From Nostoc sp. UHCC 0870 (GTDB lineage: Bacteria; Cyanobacteriota; Cyanobacteriia; Cyanobacteriales; Nostocaceae): a DNA stretch of 64,000 bases. The notes beneath the pieces were generated by a model. The model was not told where the DNA came from. It did no database searches and was given only the letters and a program-made list of their open reading frames with translations. Position numbers and translations under genes: made by a program. The stretch spans positions 4,689,141 to 4,753,140 of the forward strand of contig NZ_CP091913.1 in NCBI RefSeq assembly GCF_022063185.1, read 5' to 3'. Position 1 is the first letter of the stretch. Every line of letters starts with the position of its first letter. Of the stretch, positions 37,142 through 47,286 are shown one piece after another.

Positions 37142-39763
37142 ATGGCTAGTCAACTGCAAAGACTTGTTTTGATGACGATATTAGCCTTGGTGTTAATTAA
37201 TCTACCTGGGCGGGCAGAAGATAAAGGACATGAAATCGAAAAACCTGTCACCAGTCTTAAACAATCGCTGTCCCAAGCACAAATTCAGATTACCAATGTC
37301 AAGTTACAAACAACGGACAAAGGGCTGGAGATAATTTTAGAAACAAATCAAGGAGAAAAGCTACAACCTGTAAATAAGACTGAGGGGAATGTCTATATAG
37401 TGGAAATCCCCAATGCTCAATTAAGTCAGGAATTTCGCCAAGAAAATCCTGCTAGTGGCATTACTGATGTTGTTGTCAGCAATTTAGATACCAATACTAT
37501 CAGGGTGACAGTTACAGGTGAAACAACATTACCAAACGTAGAGTTGTTTGACGGCGACGAGGGTTTAATTTTAGGTGTAGAAGTTGCTGCATCATCTGTT
37601 CCACAACCTCCGCAACCAGAAACGCAACAGCCACAAACAGAACAACCATCTGCGGAAGTGGATGAGCCGATTGAACTGATAGTGACAGCGACACGGACAG
37701 AGGAAGCAATCACCAACGTGCCGCGTAGTGTGACAGTTATTACCCGTGAAGAAATTGAGAAACAATCAACCATCACCAATGATTTAGGAGATATCTTAGG
37801 GCGGATAGTTCCAGGTTTGGGGCCGCCAAACTCACTTAACCGCGCTGGTAATGCTCAAACTTTACGGGGTCGTCCGGTATCAATTTTGATTGACGGTGTA
37901 CCACAGCAAGGTAATTCCTTTGTGAATACTCAGTTAGAGTACATTTCCCCAGATGCGATTGAACGGGTGGAAGTGGTACGTGGCCCTACAGCCGTCTTTG
38001 GTCAAGGTGCATCTGGTGGTGTCATCAATATTATTACGAGAAAGCCAGCTGAAGGATTTACTTCTACTGCTCAAGTTGGTATCAGTGCGGCGGCGGCTGG
38101 TGATGCGTTCTTGGGCGAAAACAGCTTCGGCAATTATCTACAATATGGATTTTCCGGTAAAGATGGGATTTTTGATTATGTATTTTCCCTCTCACGTAAT
38201 AGTGTAGGTAGTTTCTTTGATGCTGATGGTTCGCGGATTCCCAGTAACAACGCCACATCAGATGATACTGTCTCTACAAGTATATTGGGCAAGATAGGAA
38301 TTGATGTTGGAGAACAACAACGTCTACAATTTACTGTCAATCATGGCAATAATTCCCGTAAAATTAAATTCATCGCTGATCCGATTACGCGTACAATCCC
38401 TGGATTGCAAACAACCCGTGCCTTAAAACAAAATCAGGTTTACGAAGGCACGGATGCACCTCGAATTACCAGTACATCTGTTAACCTCAACTATACTAAT
38501 GAGGCAGTTTTTGCTAGCAAACTGCAAGCCCAAGCCTATTATCGCAGTTCCGAAGAGTTAGGAGTAGGCAGAGATGACCGGGGTCGATTTGCAGATGCCA
38601 TCAATCGCTTCCGTTCTGAAGAAGAAGCTTTTGGGGGAAGGTTACAGATTCAAACACCCCTATCTACATCTGTATCTTTATTATGGGGAGCTGATTACGA
38701 GAAACAACAAGAAGGGGATACCCGCCAAGAGATATTTGATCCCGTCGCTTTTGATGCTAGTAATAATAACCGTCGGATTCTGCGTAAAATTGGCGAACAA
38801 GTTTATTACCCTGCCTTTGATTTGAGTAGCTTAGGATTGTTTGCCCAAGCGCAATGGGACGTAAGTGAGCAATTAATTCTCAGTGGTGGTGTGCGTCACG
38901 AACGCTTTAACTTTAGTGTGGACGAATTCACACCGTTATTAGACAACAACTTTGATCCCTATGTTGGCCCCAGTGTTGCAGGCGGCGAACTAGATTTCAG
39001 TGACACGGTGTTTAATGTGGGCAGCGTCTATAAAATTACGCCTACAGTTAGTGTTTTTGCTAACTTTGCTCAAGGTTATTCAGTACCACAACTTTTCCGC
39101 GTCCTCAACTTCTTACCCCCCGGATTCACCATTGACAGAGATGTCCGTTTTCTCCAGCCGCAAAAAATAGATAATTACGAAATTGGTGTCCGTGGGAATT
39201 GGAATAATTTCCAAGCAACTCTAGCCGGATTTTTTAATTATTCTGCTCTTGGTCTATCTTCCAGGGGTCAACCAGACGGTACGATTCAATATATTCGCGC
39301 TCCGCAAAGAAACTATGGGATTGAAGCAACTTTAGACTGGGAAGCATCAAGGAATTGGAAACTTGGTAGTAGTTTGACTTGGACAGAAGGGGAAGATGAT
39401 CAAAATGAAGATGGTGATTTTAGAGCTTTGCGGACATTAGAAGTTCAGCCATTGAAGTTAACAGCTTATGTTGAAAATCAAACTACTCCAGGCTGGCGGA
39501 ATCGGTTGCAATTACTCTATGTCGGTAATCGCGATCGCGGTTTTGAAGCTGGCAGTGATTTTGTTACTATTAGGGATTATCTCGTAGTTGATTACATCAG
39601 CAGCTTTCAAATTGGTGCAGGCAATTTAGAGGTAGGTATTCAAAACATATTAAATAACAAATACTCCTCTGTATTTTCTCAAGCAGGTGGCGGACTGGAT
39701 GAACTGTTGAATAACTTAGAAAGAGGTCGCAGTCTTAGTGTTAATTACCGCATTACTTGGTGA
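37142..39763 (+). CDS. TonB-dependent receptor with AMIN domain, distinct subfamily
   Basis: 873 residues from ATG 37142 (MASQLQRLVLMTIL), preferred to the TTG at 37130. Signal peptide, AMIN domain (about 45-140), linker, TonB-box-like IELIVTATRTEE, plug (PRSVTVITREEIEKQ, IERVEVVRGPTAVFGQG, GGVINIITRKP) and barrel ending RITW. The plug sequence differs clearly from the other receptors (VRGPT instead of LKGPASV), so it is a separate receptor subfamily, probably for a chemically different siderophore. It still shares the AMIN module and the operator. It leads cassette A, followed by the binding protein after 54 nt. Confidence 0.92.
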   Translation: MASQLQRLVLMTILALVLINLPGRAEDKGHEIEKPVTSLKQSLSQAQIQITNVKLQTTDKGLEIILETNQGEKLQPVNKTEGNVYIVEIPNAQLSQEFRQENPASGITDVVVSNLDTNTIRVTVTGETTLPNVELFDGDEGLILGVEVAASSVPQPPQPETQQPQTEQPSAEVDEPIELIVTATRTEEAITNVPRSVTVITREEIEKQSTITNDLGDILGRIVPGLGPPNSLNRAGNAQTLRGRPVSILIDGVPQQGNSFVNTQLEYISPDAIERVEVVRGPTAVFGQGASGGVINIITRKPAEGFTSTAQVGISAAAAGDAFLGENSFGNYLQYGFSGKDGIFDYVFSLSRNSVGSFFDADGSRIPSNNATSDDTVSTSILGKIGIDVGEQQRLQFTVNHGNNSRKIKFIADPITRTIPGLQTTRALKQNQVYEGTDAPRITSTSVNLNYTNEAVFASKLQAQAYYRSSEELGVGRDDRGRFADAINRFRSEEEAFGGRLQIQTPLSTSVSLLWGADYEKQQEGDTRQEIFDPVAFDASNNNRRILRKIGEQVYYPAFDLSSLGLFAQAQWDVSEQLILSGGVRHERFNFSVDEFTPLLDNNFDPYVGPSVAGGELDFSDTVFNVGSVYKITPTVSVFANFAQGYSVPQLFRVLNFLPPGFTIDRDVRFLQPQKIDNYEIGVRGNWNNFQATLAGFFNYSALGLSSRGQPDGTIQYIRAPQRNYGIEATLDWEASRNWKLGSSLTWTEGEDDQNEDGDFRALRTLEVQPLKLTAYVENQTTPGWRNRLQLLYVGNRDRGFEAGSDFVTIRDYLVVDYISSFQIGAGNLEVGIQNILNNKYSSVFSQAGGGLDELLNNLERGRSLSVNYRITW

Positions 39764-39817
39764 TTAGAAACTGGGGAGTGGGGATTGGGAATTTATCACT
39801 TTTTTACGGAGGGAAAA

Positions 39818-40783
39818 ATTAAAATTAGAGGTTATATTACTCTATGCTTATTGGGTTTGGTTTCTATCATTTTGCTTTGGGCTTGTCAGCATATTTCTGA
39901 GGATAAACCTAGACAACTTGATAGTAGTTTATCCATTTCTCAACCAGTAGTTACACGATTAGTTAAACACGCTGGGGGAGAAACAAAAATTCCCATTAAA
40001 CCCCAACGGATAATCACTTTACATGATTCGACTATCCTCGATCCTGTTTTGGCTCTGGGTGTAAAACCAATTGGTATAGCGACTTATGTTCCCGAACAAG
40101 GAGTTTTATTTCGTGGCATAAATGAACAGCAAGTGAGGAATATTCAACAAGTTGGTAGTGCATTTCAGCCTTCTCTTGAGAAAATACTCATGCTCAAACC
40201 TGACTTAATACTAGGGCGTGAATATCAAAAAAATATTTACAAGCAACTTAGCAATTTTGCTCCTACAGTATTAGTTGAATGGGGTAATTTTACCTCTTTT
40301 AAAGCTAATTTTTGCTACATTGCCCAAATATTAGGTGAGGAGGAACAAGCCGATAAAGTTTTACATGACTACCAAGAAAGAGTTGAAAATTTGCAATATC
40401 GCCTAGGAGAATTACTAGAAAAAATTGAAGTATCGGTGATTGTATTTACTGGACAAAATATCAAGTCATTTAATGGTGATGCTGTATTTAACCAAGTTAT
40501 TGATGATGTAGGGGTGAAACGCACATCAATTCAAAGAAATCAAAAAGAACCTTATTTACAATTAAGTATAGAAGATTTAAAAAAATATGATGCAGATGTT
40601 TTGTTCATCATCAATGAATTCAATGATAGCATCTCATCTTATTTAAAAAATCCTCTGTGGCAGCATTTACGAGCAGTCACAAATAAACAAGTATATGTAG
40701 TAAATCAAGGTGATTGGTTTGCTGGTGGCCCTTTAGGAGTCAACAAGATTCTTGATGATTTGTTCCACTATTTACTGGAGTGA
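39818..40783 (+). CDS. Iron-siderophore binding lipoprotein, apparent ATT start
   Basis: About 321 residues. A strong ribosome-binding site ACGGAGGG (39806-39813) is followed not by ATG/GTG/TTG but by ATT codons at 39818 and 39824; the only standard start in frame is a TTG at 39785, which would put the ribosome site inside the gene. The protein then has a signal segment and lipobox (ILLWAC), and FecB/FhuD-like motifs: IITLHDSTILDPVLALGVKP, LEKILMLKPDLILGRE, VYVVNQGDWFAGG. Overlaps or abuts the Apd1-like gene downstream (TGA at 40781-40783). Intact apart from the start. Confidence 0.82.
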   Translation: MKIRGYITLCLLGLVSIILLWACQHISEDKPRQLDSSLSISQPVVTRLVKHAGGETKIPIKPQRIITLHDSTILDPVLALGVKPIGIATYVPEQGVLFRGINEQQVRNIQQVGSAFQPSLEKILMLKPDLILGREYQKNIYKQLSNFAPTVLVEWGNFTSFKANFCYIAQILGEEEQADKVLHDYQERVENLQYRLGELLEKIEVSVIVFTGQNIKSFNGDAVFNQVIDDVGVKRTSIQRNQKEPYLQLSIEDLKKYDADVLFIINEFNDSISSYLKNPLWQHLRAVTNKQVYVVNQGDWFAGGPLGVNKILDDLFHYLLE

Positions 40784-40791
40784 GTTTAAAT

Positions 40792-41784
40792 ATGCGAATT
40801 AACAAGACTCAAAATCATTGCCGTTTTTGTTCAGAAATTTCTCAAGCTAACGGTGAAGACCCTATTGGATCAGCGATCGCTGTGGAACAATATTTAATTA
40901 TTGAAGCTGCACAACCTTGGCCGATTCCAATTTGGATTGAACCTGATCCCATGCCACAGGGAGTATTAGACGCTTTAAACTTTGTTTGGGAAGGTGGGGG
41001 AACAGTTCGACAGCTGGCGATCGCACCAGATAAAGAGTATTCTATTCCAGGTTATAAACACGTATTTCACTATCGTCGCCCAGCCGGGTTATTTGCTGAG
41101 TATGAGAAACAAGCATTTCTCGTACCTGATGCTGAAATTGGTGATTTAGCCCTGGCTTTAATTAAAGAACCAGCAAATTTACCAGATTTTGAACCATATC
41201 AGCAAAACACTACACATATTAGAGAACTACTTGTCTGTACACATGGTAATGTTGACGCTGCCTGTAGCAGATTTGGTTATCCCATTTACAAAAAATTGCG
41301 TGCTGAATATGCTGCAACTAATGTAAACCTGCGCGTTTGGCGATGCAGTCATTTTGGCGGACATCAGTTTGCACCTACCCTAGTTGATTTACCAATAGGA
41401 CATTACTGGGGTCACGTAAAGCCGGAAATTTTAGATGTATTAGTGTGGCGTAAGGGTTCTGTCGAAGAACTTTATCCCTACTATCGGGGATGGGGTGGTT
41501 TATCTTTCTTTGAACAAATTACCGAACGAGAAATTTGGATGCTTGAAGGTTGGAGGTGGCTGGAATATCACAAAGCTGGTCAAGTTTTAGCAAGTGATGA
41601 AATTAATCAAGAATGGGCGGATGTTCGCATTGATTACACCACAAACGATGGAAATATTAGCAGTGCATATCAAGCCAGGGTGGAGGACAAAGGCTCAGTT
41701 ATGACAGCCTGGAAATCAGGAGAAAATCCTACTTTAGAGGAAGTCAAGCAGTATCGTGTCCGTAATTTAGTGAAATTGGCATGA
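40792..41784 (+). CDS. Apd1-type sucrase/ferredoxin-like [2Fe-2S] protein
   Basis: 330 residues. The start at ATG 40792 (MRINKTQN) is the position conserved in the copy at 53488 and the remnant at 48431; a GTG at 40780 overlapping the preceding stop is possible. Thioredoxin-like sucrase/ferredoxin family: CRFCSEIS near the N-terminus, then Cys149 and Cys158 in CTHGNVDAAC, His187 and His191 in HFGGH. This two-Cys, two-His set is that of Apd1/Aim32 bis-histidinyl [2Fe-2S] proteins. Yeast Apd1 is linked to handling of an iron-chelator compound, and the position as last gene of a siderophore cassette suggests reductive iron release in the cytoplasm (inference). Confidence 0.82.
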   Translation: MRINKTQNHCRFCSEISQANGEDPIGSAIAVEQYLIIEAAQPWPIPIWIEPDPMPQGVLDALNFVWEGGGTVRQLAIAPDKEYSIPGYKHVFHYRRPAGLFAEYEKQAFLVPDAEIGDLALALIKEPANLPDFEPYQQNTTHIRELLVCTHGNVDAACSRFGYPIYKKLRAEYAATNVNLRVWRCSHFGGHQFAPTLVDLPIGHYWGHVKPEILDVLVWRKGSVEELYPYYRGWGGLSFFEQITEREIWMLEGWRWLEYHKAGQVLASDEINQEWADVRIDYTTNDGNISSAYQARVEDKGSVMTAWKSGENPTLEEVKQYRVRNLVKLA

Positions 41785-42237
41785 TGAAAAGATGCTGATT
41801 CGACATGGCGACCAAACCAATATAGTTATAGCTACCCTGATAGCAGACTTAACTTTGAATTTGGCATTGTCAAGCTTTTAGATTATCAAAGCCGATGGCA
41901 AGAATTAGAAACCAGCGATAATCCCTTTGCAACAGTGGTAATGGCGCATTTGAAGACACAGCAAACAGCTAAAAAGTTAGGAGAACGTAAAACTTGGAAA
42001 TTTAGTTTAATTCGCCGATTGTATGAATTAGGTTCGCAGGAAAGGGATATTCGTAACCTCTACCGATTTATTGATTGGGTTATGATTTTACCAAAAGGCT
42101 TGGAAGCAGAATTTTGGCAAGAGTTTAAACAATTCGAGCAGGAGCGGACTATGAGCTACATTACCACAGGCGATCGCTACGAGAGGCTAAACCAAACAGA
42201 CTCTATGCGTACCGTGCTTGAGAGTTACGCCGCATAG
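41785..42237 (+). pseudogene. C-terminal fragment of Rpn/PD-(D/E)XK family protein
   Basis: Directly after the Apd1-like stop codon the same frame reads NQYSYSYPDSRLNFEFG, then LLDYQSRWQELETSDNPFA and the helical tail ending ESYAA at 42237. This is the C-terminal half of a large cyanobacterial Rpn-like (putative transposase/nuclease) protein; the catalytic N-terminal half is missing and no start codon exists before GTG 41935. A remnant that separates cassette A from cassette B. Confidence 0.75.
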
Positions 42238-42410
42238 CATCAGCTAGCAGCAAGGAAAAAAGGAACTTGTGCTATGACAACTAAAAAGACGGGTAGTGAT
42301 CTCATGACATCCCTCTTGAGAAAATTATCTAATAGCTGTTAACCTAGTTGTAAATATCACCTTTAAGAGCGTGTAACTAGAGATGGCTGGGATCTTAATC
42401 AATAAAAAAT

Positions 42411-43361
42411 ATGGATGAAATGTTTGAAGAGACAGCTATTAACGGTAATCAGCCTCATCAAACTGAAAATGACATTGTTTTGAACTATTCTGAGTCTATT
42501 GGTAAGGGTTACTGGCAGCGCACGTTCCTACCGGATGGTATTTCTATAGATATTGAAAATAGTCAATTCTTCAACCATATTATCTGGGAAGAACCAGAAG
42601 GTGAGGGATTGCCGGAAATAGGTTTTCGTTTGTCAGGAAACCGTAAATTGTATACAGGTGAGGTGATGCAAGGTGGTCAAAACTTCTTGTGCTTATCGGA
42701 TGTCGGTCACGGAGGTATAACAGAGTGGGCAGGTAATCAAAGACACCTGAAAGTTGATATCAACCTCACGCCGGAAATGTGGGCAATGCTGATTAATCAA
42801 CAATCACAATACTTATCTCCACACCAGCAACTTCCTCTTTTCGGGGTTAAAAATGCACCTTATTACGAACTGCGAACCACTACACCTGTAATGCAGTCGG
42901 TGTTATACCAAATTCTCAATTGTCCCTACCGAGATTTTATCCGAGAGGTTTATCTACAAAGTAAAGCACTGGAACTGGTAGCATTGTGGCTGTCACAAGA
43001 ACTAGATTATCGTCAGATTAACCAATCTACAGTCAAACTTTCCCCTGATGATATAGAACGTATTTACTATGCCAGAGATATTCTGATTACTAATTTGCTT
43101 CATCCGCCAACATTGCTAGAACTATCACGTCGAGTTGCGGTAAATGAGCGAAAACTGAAGCGGGGTTTTCGGCAGATATTTGGGACTACAGTTTTTGGCT
43201 ACCTGCATGATCATCGCATGGAACAAGCTAAACAAATGTTGGCAGAAAAAAAATTGACTGTTGCCCAAGTTGCCCATGCTGTAGGCTATTCTCACCTGAG
43301 TCACTTTGCGGCTGCATTCAGAAAAAAAATAGGGGTAAATCCCAGTGCTTACGGAAAGTAA
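42411..43361 (+). CDS. AraC-family regulator, PchR-like
   Basis: 316 residues, start ATG 42411 (MDEMFEETAINGN). Sensing half with SIGKGYWQRTFLPDGISIDI and LRLS/LCLSDVG region, TPVMQSVLYQILNCPYRD, double helix-turn-helix (PPTLLELSRRVAVNERKLKR, LTVAQVAHAVGYSHLSHF, FRKKIGVNPSAY). Closely similar to the regulator at 48737, so cassettes B and C arose by a recent duplication. The operator half-sites start 7 nt after its stop. Confidence 0.9.
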   Translation: MDEMFEETAINGNQPHQTENDIVLNYSESIGKGYWQRTFLPDGISIDIENSQFFNHIIWEEPEGEGLPEIGFRLSGNRKLYTGEVMQGGQNFLCLSDVGHGGITEWAGNQRHLKVDINLTPEMWAMLINQQSQYLSPHQQLPLFGVKNAPYYELRTTTPVMQSVLYQILNCPYRDFIREVYLQSKALELVALWLSQELDYRQINQSTVKLSPDDIERIYYARDILITNLLHPPTLLELSRRVAVNERKLKRGFRQIFGTTVFGYLHDHRMEQAKQMLAEKKLTVAQVAHAVGYSHLSHFAAAFRKKIGVNPSAYGK

Positions 43362-43367
43362 AAATAG

Positions 43368-43396
43368 TCCGTCTATGGATAAATAAAATCCCTCTA
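43368..43396 (+). promoter_or_regulatory. Probable AraC operator, two half-sites 21 bp apart
   Basis: TCCGTCTA at 43368 and TCCCTCTA at 43389, each followed by TGGATA and preceded by A-rich sequence; direct repeat of 21 bp. 125 nt before the receptor start. Confidence 0.65.
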
Positions 43397-43520
43397 TGGA
43401 TAGACATAGTAGCCACAGAACCATCAAAATACTTTCAGAATAATTGAAAAGTATTCCTAACTAGCAGGTGAAAAGCTAGTTTTAATCTGCTTTTTAATGT
43501 GGTGTAACTGTGGTTTGAGG

Positions 43521-46094
43521 GTGAGTACGGTGAATCAAAAAATTTTGTATAGTCTGTGCTTAACAGGTATTGTATCGACATTGATTGTGCAGTCTGCGTC
43601 TGCTGAGGTAGTTCAGACAAAATCAGGCGTTTCGCAAAATATTACGCACAGAGAATTACGTGAACGTCTTGTTAATCAAGCTGAATTACTTTCTCAAGTA
43701 CCTAATTCCCCCACACTGGTGGAAGTGACAGCAGTAAAAGCTACTCCCACAGATAAAGGGGTGGAGTTGATTTTACAGACAACTCAAGGAGAAGAGTTAC
43801 AAATCACCAATCGTAGTGCTGATAATAACTTTATCGCAGATATTCCTAATGCTCAATTGCGTTTACCCAATAGCGATGGTTTCATATTCCGTTCGGAAAA
43901 ACCAACAGAGGGGATTACTGAGATAACAGTAACAAACTTAGATGCTAATACTATCCGCGTCACAGTCATAGGAGAGGGGGGATTACCTACGGCGGAGTTA
44001 TTTGACACTGATGAAGGTTTGATTTTTGGCTTGACACCAGTTGTAACTTCTGCCCAGACTCCACAATTACCAGCAGAACCAGAAACTGAAACTCAAACAG
44101 AACAACCATCAACTCCAGACCAGCCGATTGAATTGGTAGTAACGGGTCAGCAAGATAGATACAGTGTACCCAATGCCACAACTGCGACGAGGACGGACAC
44201 ACCCCTGCGTGATATTCCGCAATCAATTCAAGTAGTTCCCAGACAAGTGTTAGAGGATCAACAGGCAATTCGAGCATCTGAGGCACTGCGTAATGTCAGT
44301 GGTGTCCAACGAGGAAATACTGCTGGTGGTGGATCTCAGGTATTTAATATTCGCGGTTTTCAACAATTTGGAGGGAATCTCCGCGATGGATTTAGAGACG
44401 GTTTCTCTGTTATAGAAACGGCAAATTTAGAACGGATAGAAGTTCTCAAAGGACCGGCTTCTGTACTCTATGGTAATTTAGACCCTGGTGGTGTGATTAA
44501 CTTCGTTACAAAGCAACCCCTCTCAGAGCCTTTTTATGCTGTTGGGTTGCAGGTTGGAAGTTTCGGTTTAGTGCGACCAACCCTTGATTTCTCAGGACCT
44601 TTAAACCCAGAGGGTACATTACTCTATCGCTTGAATACCGCTTATGAAAAAGGAGGAAACTTTCGGGATTTTGACCAGGAGATTGAAAGATTTTTTATCT
44701 CGCCTGTAGTTACCTGGAAGATTAGCGATCGCACTGATCTAACATTTGAATTGGATTACTTAAACAATAAGCACCCATTTGATCGGGGCGTAATTGCTTT
44801 TGGTACAGGCATTGCCAATATTCCCTTTGACCGAATTTTGGGTGAACCAGATGATTTTAACGAAAAGACGGATTTTTCAGCAGGATATCGCTTGGAGCAT
44901 CGTTTCAACGACAACTGGAAAATTCGCAATCGGTTTCGATTCTCTTCTCTTGACGAGACCTCTTTGATCACTGACTTTGGCAGACTGAATGAGGAGACTG
45001 GAGAACTCTCTAGAGAATTTGTTACTGTTGAGGCTGACGATAAAACCTATGCGTTACAAACTGATATCGTCGGAAATTTTTCTACTGGAGCAGTCAAGCA
45101 CACCCTGGTATTTGGCGTTGATCAATCCTGGCAAGCATCTAATTTATTTGGTACCTTTGCTGATGCTCCCAGTATTAACATCTTTAATCCTGTTTATCGA
45201 GTTGAAACCCGACCTGCTAGAGTTCAGTTTCCAGATAGCTTTTCTCGCGTGAGTGAAACAAATTCTCTGGGATTTTTTCTCCAAGATCAAGTTACGCTGA
45301 CTGAAAACTTAAAACTACTGGTAGGTGGACGCTTTGATATTATTAACCAAAGCTCTCCTTCTGATGAACAAGAAGACCAAGCCTTTACTCCACGAGTAGG
45401 CATTGTTTATCAACCTATTCAGCCAATTTCCCTATATACCAGTTTTAGTAGATCATTTGAACCTAACTCTGGAACTCGTGTAGATGGTTCACTGCTTGAA
45501 CCAGTGCGTGGTACGCAGTATGAAATTGGCATTAGAGGTGAGTTTTTCAATAGTAGGTTGATTACAAACCTAGCTGCTTATGAAATCATCAAAAGTAATC
45601 TTGGTGTCACCGATCCAGATAATCCAGATTTCTCTATTCCTCTTGGAGAGCAAAGAAGCCGGGGTATTGAGTTGGATGTCACAGGACAAATTCTTCCGGG
45701 ATGGAATATGATTGCTTCCTACGCTTACACCGATGCCAGAGTTACTAAAGATGACAATCTACAGCCTGGTAATTTAATTGATGGTGTGCCGTTTAACTCA
45801 GCCAGTTTGTGGTCAACCTATGAGATTCAAACAGGTGATTTGCAAGGCTTAGGGTTTGGCTTGGGTTTGTTTTATGTTGGTGAACGCCAAGGCGATTTAA
45901 ATAACTCTTTTCAAGTACCTAGTTATGTGCGTACTGATGCCAGTGTGTTTTATCGGCGAGATAACTGGAAAGTTGGCATTAATGTTAATAACCTTTTCAA
46001 TGTAGATTATGTCGAAGCTACCGGACAGCGCAGGAATCGCATTGATCCTGGTGCGCCTCTGACGGTGAGAGGAACGTTGTCGGTGGAGTTTTAG
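43521..46094 (+). CDS. TonB-dependent siderophore receptor with AMIN domain
   Basis: 857 residues from GTG 43521. An upstream ATG at 43497 is in frame, but the equivalent ATG in the paralogue is followed at once by a stop, so the conserved GTG (MSTVNQKILYSLCL) is preferred. Signal peptide, AMIN domain (NNFIADIPNAQLRLPNSD), linker, TonB-box-like IELVVTG, plug (RDIPQSIQVVPRQVLED, LERIEVLKGPASVLYG, GGVINFVTKQP), barrel ending SVEF. Very similar to the receptor at 49896; differences concentrate in the barrel, so ligands may differ. The binding-protein gene follows 30 nt later. Confidence 0.93.
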   Translation: MSTVNQKILYSLCLTGIVSTLIVQSASAEVVQTKSGVSQNITHRELRERLVNQAELLSQVPNSPTLVEVTAVKATPTDKGVELILQTTQGEELQITNRSADNNFIADIPNAQLRLPNSDGFIFRSEKPTEGITEITVTNLDANTIRVTVIGEGGLPTAELFDTDEGLIFGLTPVVTSAQTPQLPAEPETETQTEQPSTPDQPIELVVTGQQDRYSVPNATTATRTDTPLRDIPQSIQVVPRQVLEDQQAIRASEALRNVSGVQRGNTAGGGSQVFNIRGFQQFGGNLRDGFRDGFSVIETANLERIEVLKGPASVLYGNLDPGGVINFVTKQPLSEPFYAVGLQVGSFGLVRPTLDFSGPLNPEGTLLYRLNTAYEKGGNFRDFDQEIERFFISPVVTWKISDRTDLTFELDYLNNKHPFDRGVIAFGTGIANIPFDRILGEPDDFNEKTDFSAGYRLEHRFNDNWKIRNRFRFSSLDETSLITDFGRLNEETGELSREFVTVEADDKTYALQTDIVGNFSTGAVKHTLVFGVDQSWQASNLFGTFADAPSINIFNPVYRVETRPARVQFPDSFSRVSETNSLGFFLQDQVTLTENLKLLVGGRFDIINQSSPSDEQEDQAFTPRVGIVYQPIQPISLYTSFSRSFEPNSGTRVDGSLLEPVRGTQYEIGIRGEFFNSRLITNLAAYEIIKSNLGVTDPDNPDFSIPLGEQRSRGIELDVTGQILPGWNMIASYAYTDARVTKDDNLQPGNLIDGVPFNSASLWSTYEIQTGDLQGLGFGLGLFYVGERQGDLNNSFQVPSYVRTDASVFYRRDNWKVGINVNNLFNVDYVEATGQRRNRIDPGAPLTVRGTLSVEF

Positions 46095-46124
46095 AGTTTT
46101 CAAGAACTAAATCAACTTTTAAAA

Positions 46125-47105
46125 ATGTATAAAATTCGTCGTGGGCTTGGGTTCTTTGGGTTAACGCTTTTGGCAATTGTGCTGTTTTCTGCTTGTGCTA
46201 ATAATGTCTCACAAAAGTTAACTAACTCTGCTGAGTTATTGCCTTCACAGTGCAGAATAGTCAAACACATTATGGGTGAAACCTGCGTTCCTAATAACCC
46301 ACAGCGAATTATTGCTGCGAGTGAATCCACTCTGGAGGCTGCTTTAATACTAGGCTTTAAGCCCACAGGTACAACTAATTACGCACAACAGAGCGATTAC
46401 TTGAGAAAAAGATTTGAAAGTACCGCCAGTGTTGGTCTGGATTCACGACAACTAAGTTTAGAGAAAATTCTCACCATCAAGCCAGATTTAATCTTGGCTA
46501 CAGATGATTATGGAGAACAGCAGGAATTGTATGGTCGGCTATCACAAATTGCTCCTACTGTGATTGGAAAATGGTGGGATGGTAAGAGTATTCGCTGGAA
46601 AGAATGTTTCCAATTGTTTGCTGAAGCCTTTGGTAAAACATCTGAAGCTGAAAAAATTGTCAATGCTTACAATCAACGGATTGCAGAATTACAGAAGCAA
46701 ATGGGCGATCGCCTCCCAAATACTCTAATCTCAATTATCGAAATTTATCCCGATAGAATCCGCCTATATGGGAAAACCAAGATTGTTAGCCTGAGTAGCA
46801 CCATTATCGAAGACATCGGCTTGCCTCGCCCACCTTCCCAGGAAGAGGGAATAGATATCTCCCTTGAAAGTATTGGGGATGCTGATGGCGATATCATTTT
46901 TTTAACGGCACGAGATCCCGAAGCACAACTTTATCAGCAAGTTCTTAATCATCCTCTATGGAAACAACTGAAGGCTGTACAGGCTGGAAAAGTATATAAA
47001 GTTGAAAATAGTTACTGGGGTGGAAGCGGTTATATTGCTGCTAATCTCGTTTTGGATGACTTGTTTAAATATTTAGTGTGGCAGTGCGGATCAGCATCAG
47101 CTTGA
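46125..47105 (+). CDS. Iron-siderophore binding lipoprotein with altered C-terminus
   Basis: 326 residues; lipobox LFSAC near residue 24, then CRIVKHIMGETCVPNNPQRI, LEKILTIKPDLILATDD, VYKVENSYWGGSG and LDDLFKYLV. Instead of ending KYLVK as in paralogues it ends KYLVWQCGSASA: the last codons come from DNA inserted with xisHI. The original 3' end (129 bp, identical start and end) is found again at 48288-48416 on the far side of the insertion. The protein is probably still functional because only the final residues change. Confidence 0.87.
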   Translation: MYKIRRGLGFFGLTLLAIVLFSACANNVSQKLTNSAELLPSQCRIVKHIMGETCVPNNPQRIIAASESTLEAALILGFKPTGTTNYAQQSDYLRKRFESTASVGLDSRQLSLEKILTIKPDLILATDDYGEQQELYGRLSQIAPTVIGKWWDGKSIRWKECFQLFAEAFGKTSEAEKIVNAYNQRIAELQKQMGDRLPNTLISIIEIYPDRIRLYGKTKIVSLSSTIIEDIGLPRPPSQEEGIDISLESIGDADGDIIFLTARDPEAQLYQQVLNHPLWKQLKAVQAGKVYKVENSYWGGSGYIAANLVLDDLFKYLVWQCGSASA

Positions 47106-47203
47106 TTATCCATGCTTGAAAATTGAATTTTTGCGAATTTCTGTCAGCGTTGCATCTGCCAAAAGAAGTTTCCTAATTTAAATATAAATCTTCTATAGCG
47201 ATC

Positions 47204-47286
47204 GCGTTCCAGGAACACCCAGAGGTTCAATCATACAGTGGAGGCGATCGCCTTTTTTTGTTTAAAGGATGACGTTGTTCATTTTT
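47204..47286. repeat. Left copy of 84-bp direct repeat around xisHI
   Basis: GCGTTCCAGGAACACCCAGA... through ...GTTGTTCATTTTT matches 48132-48215 with a few differences. Ends at the xisI stop codon. Confidence 0.8.

Noticed and set aside
41935..42237. 100-residue gene after the Apd1-like gene
   Set aside because: It is the C-terminal tail of a longer Rpn-like protein whose upstream part continues in frame without a start codon.
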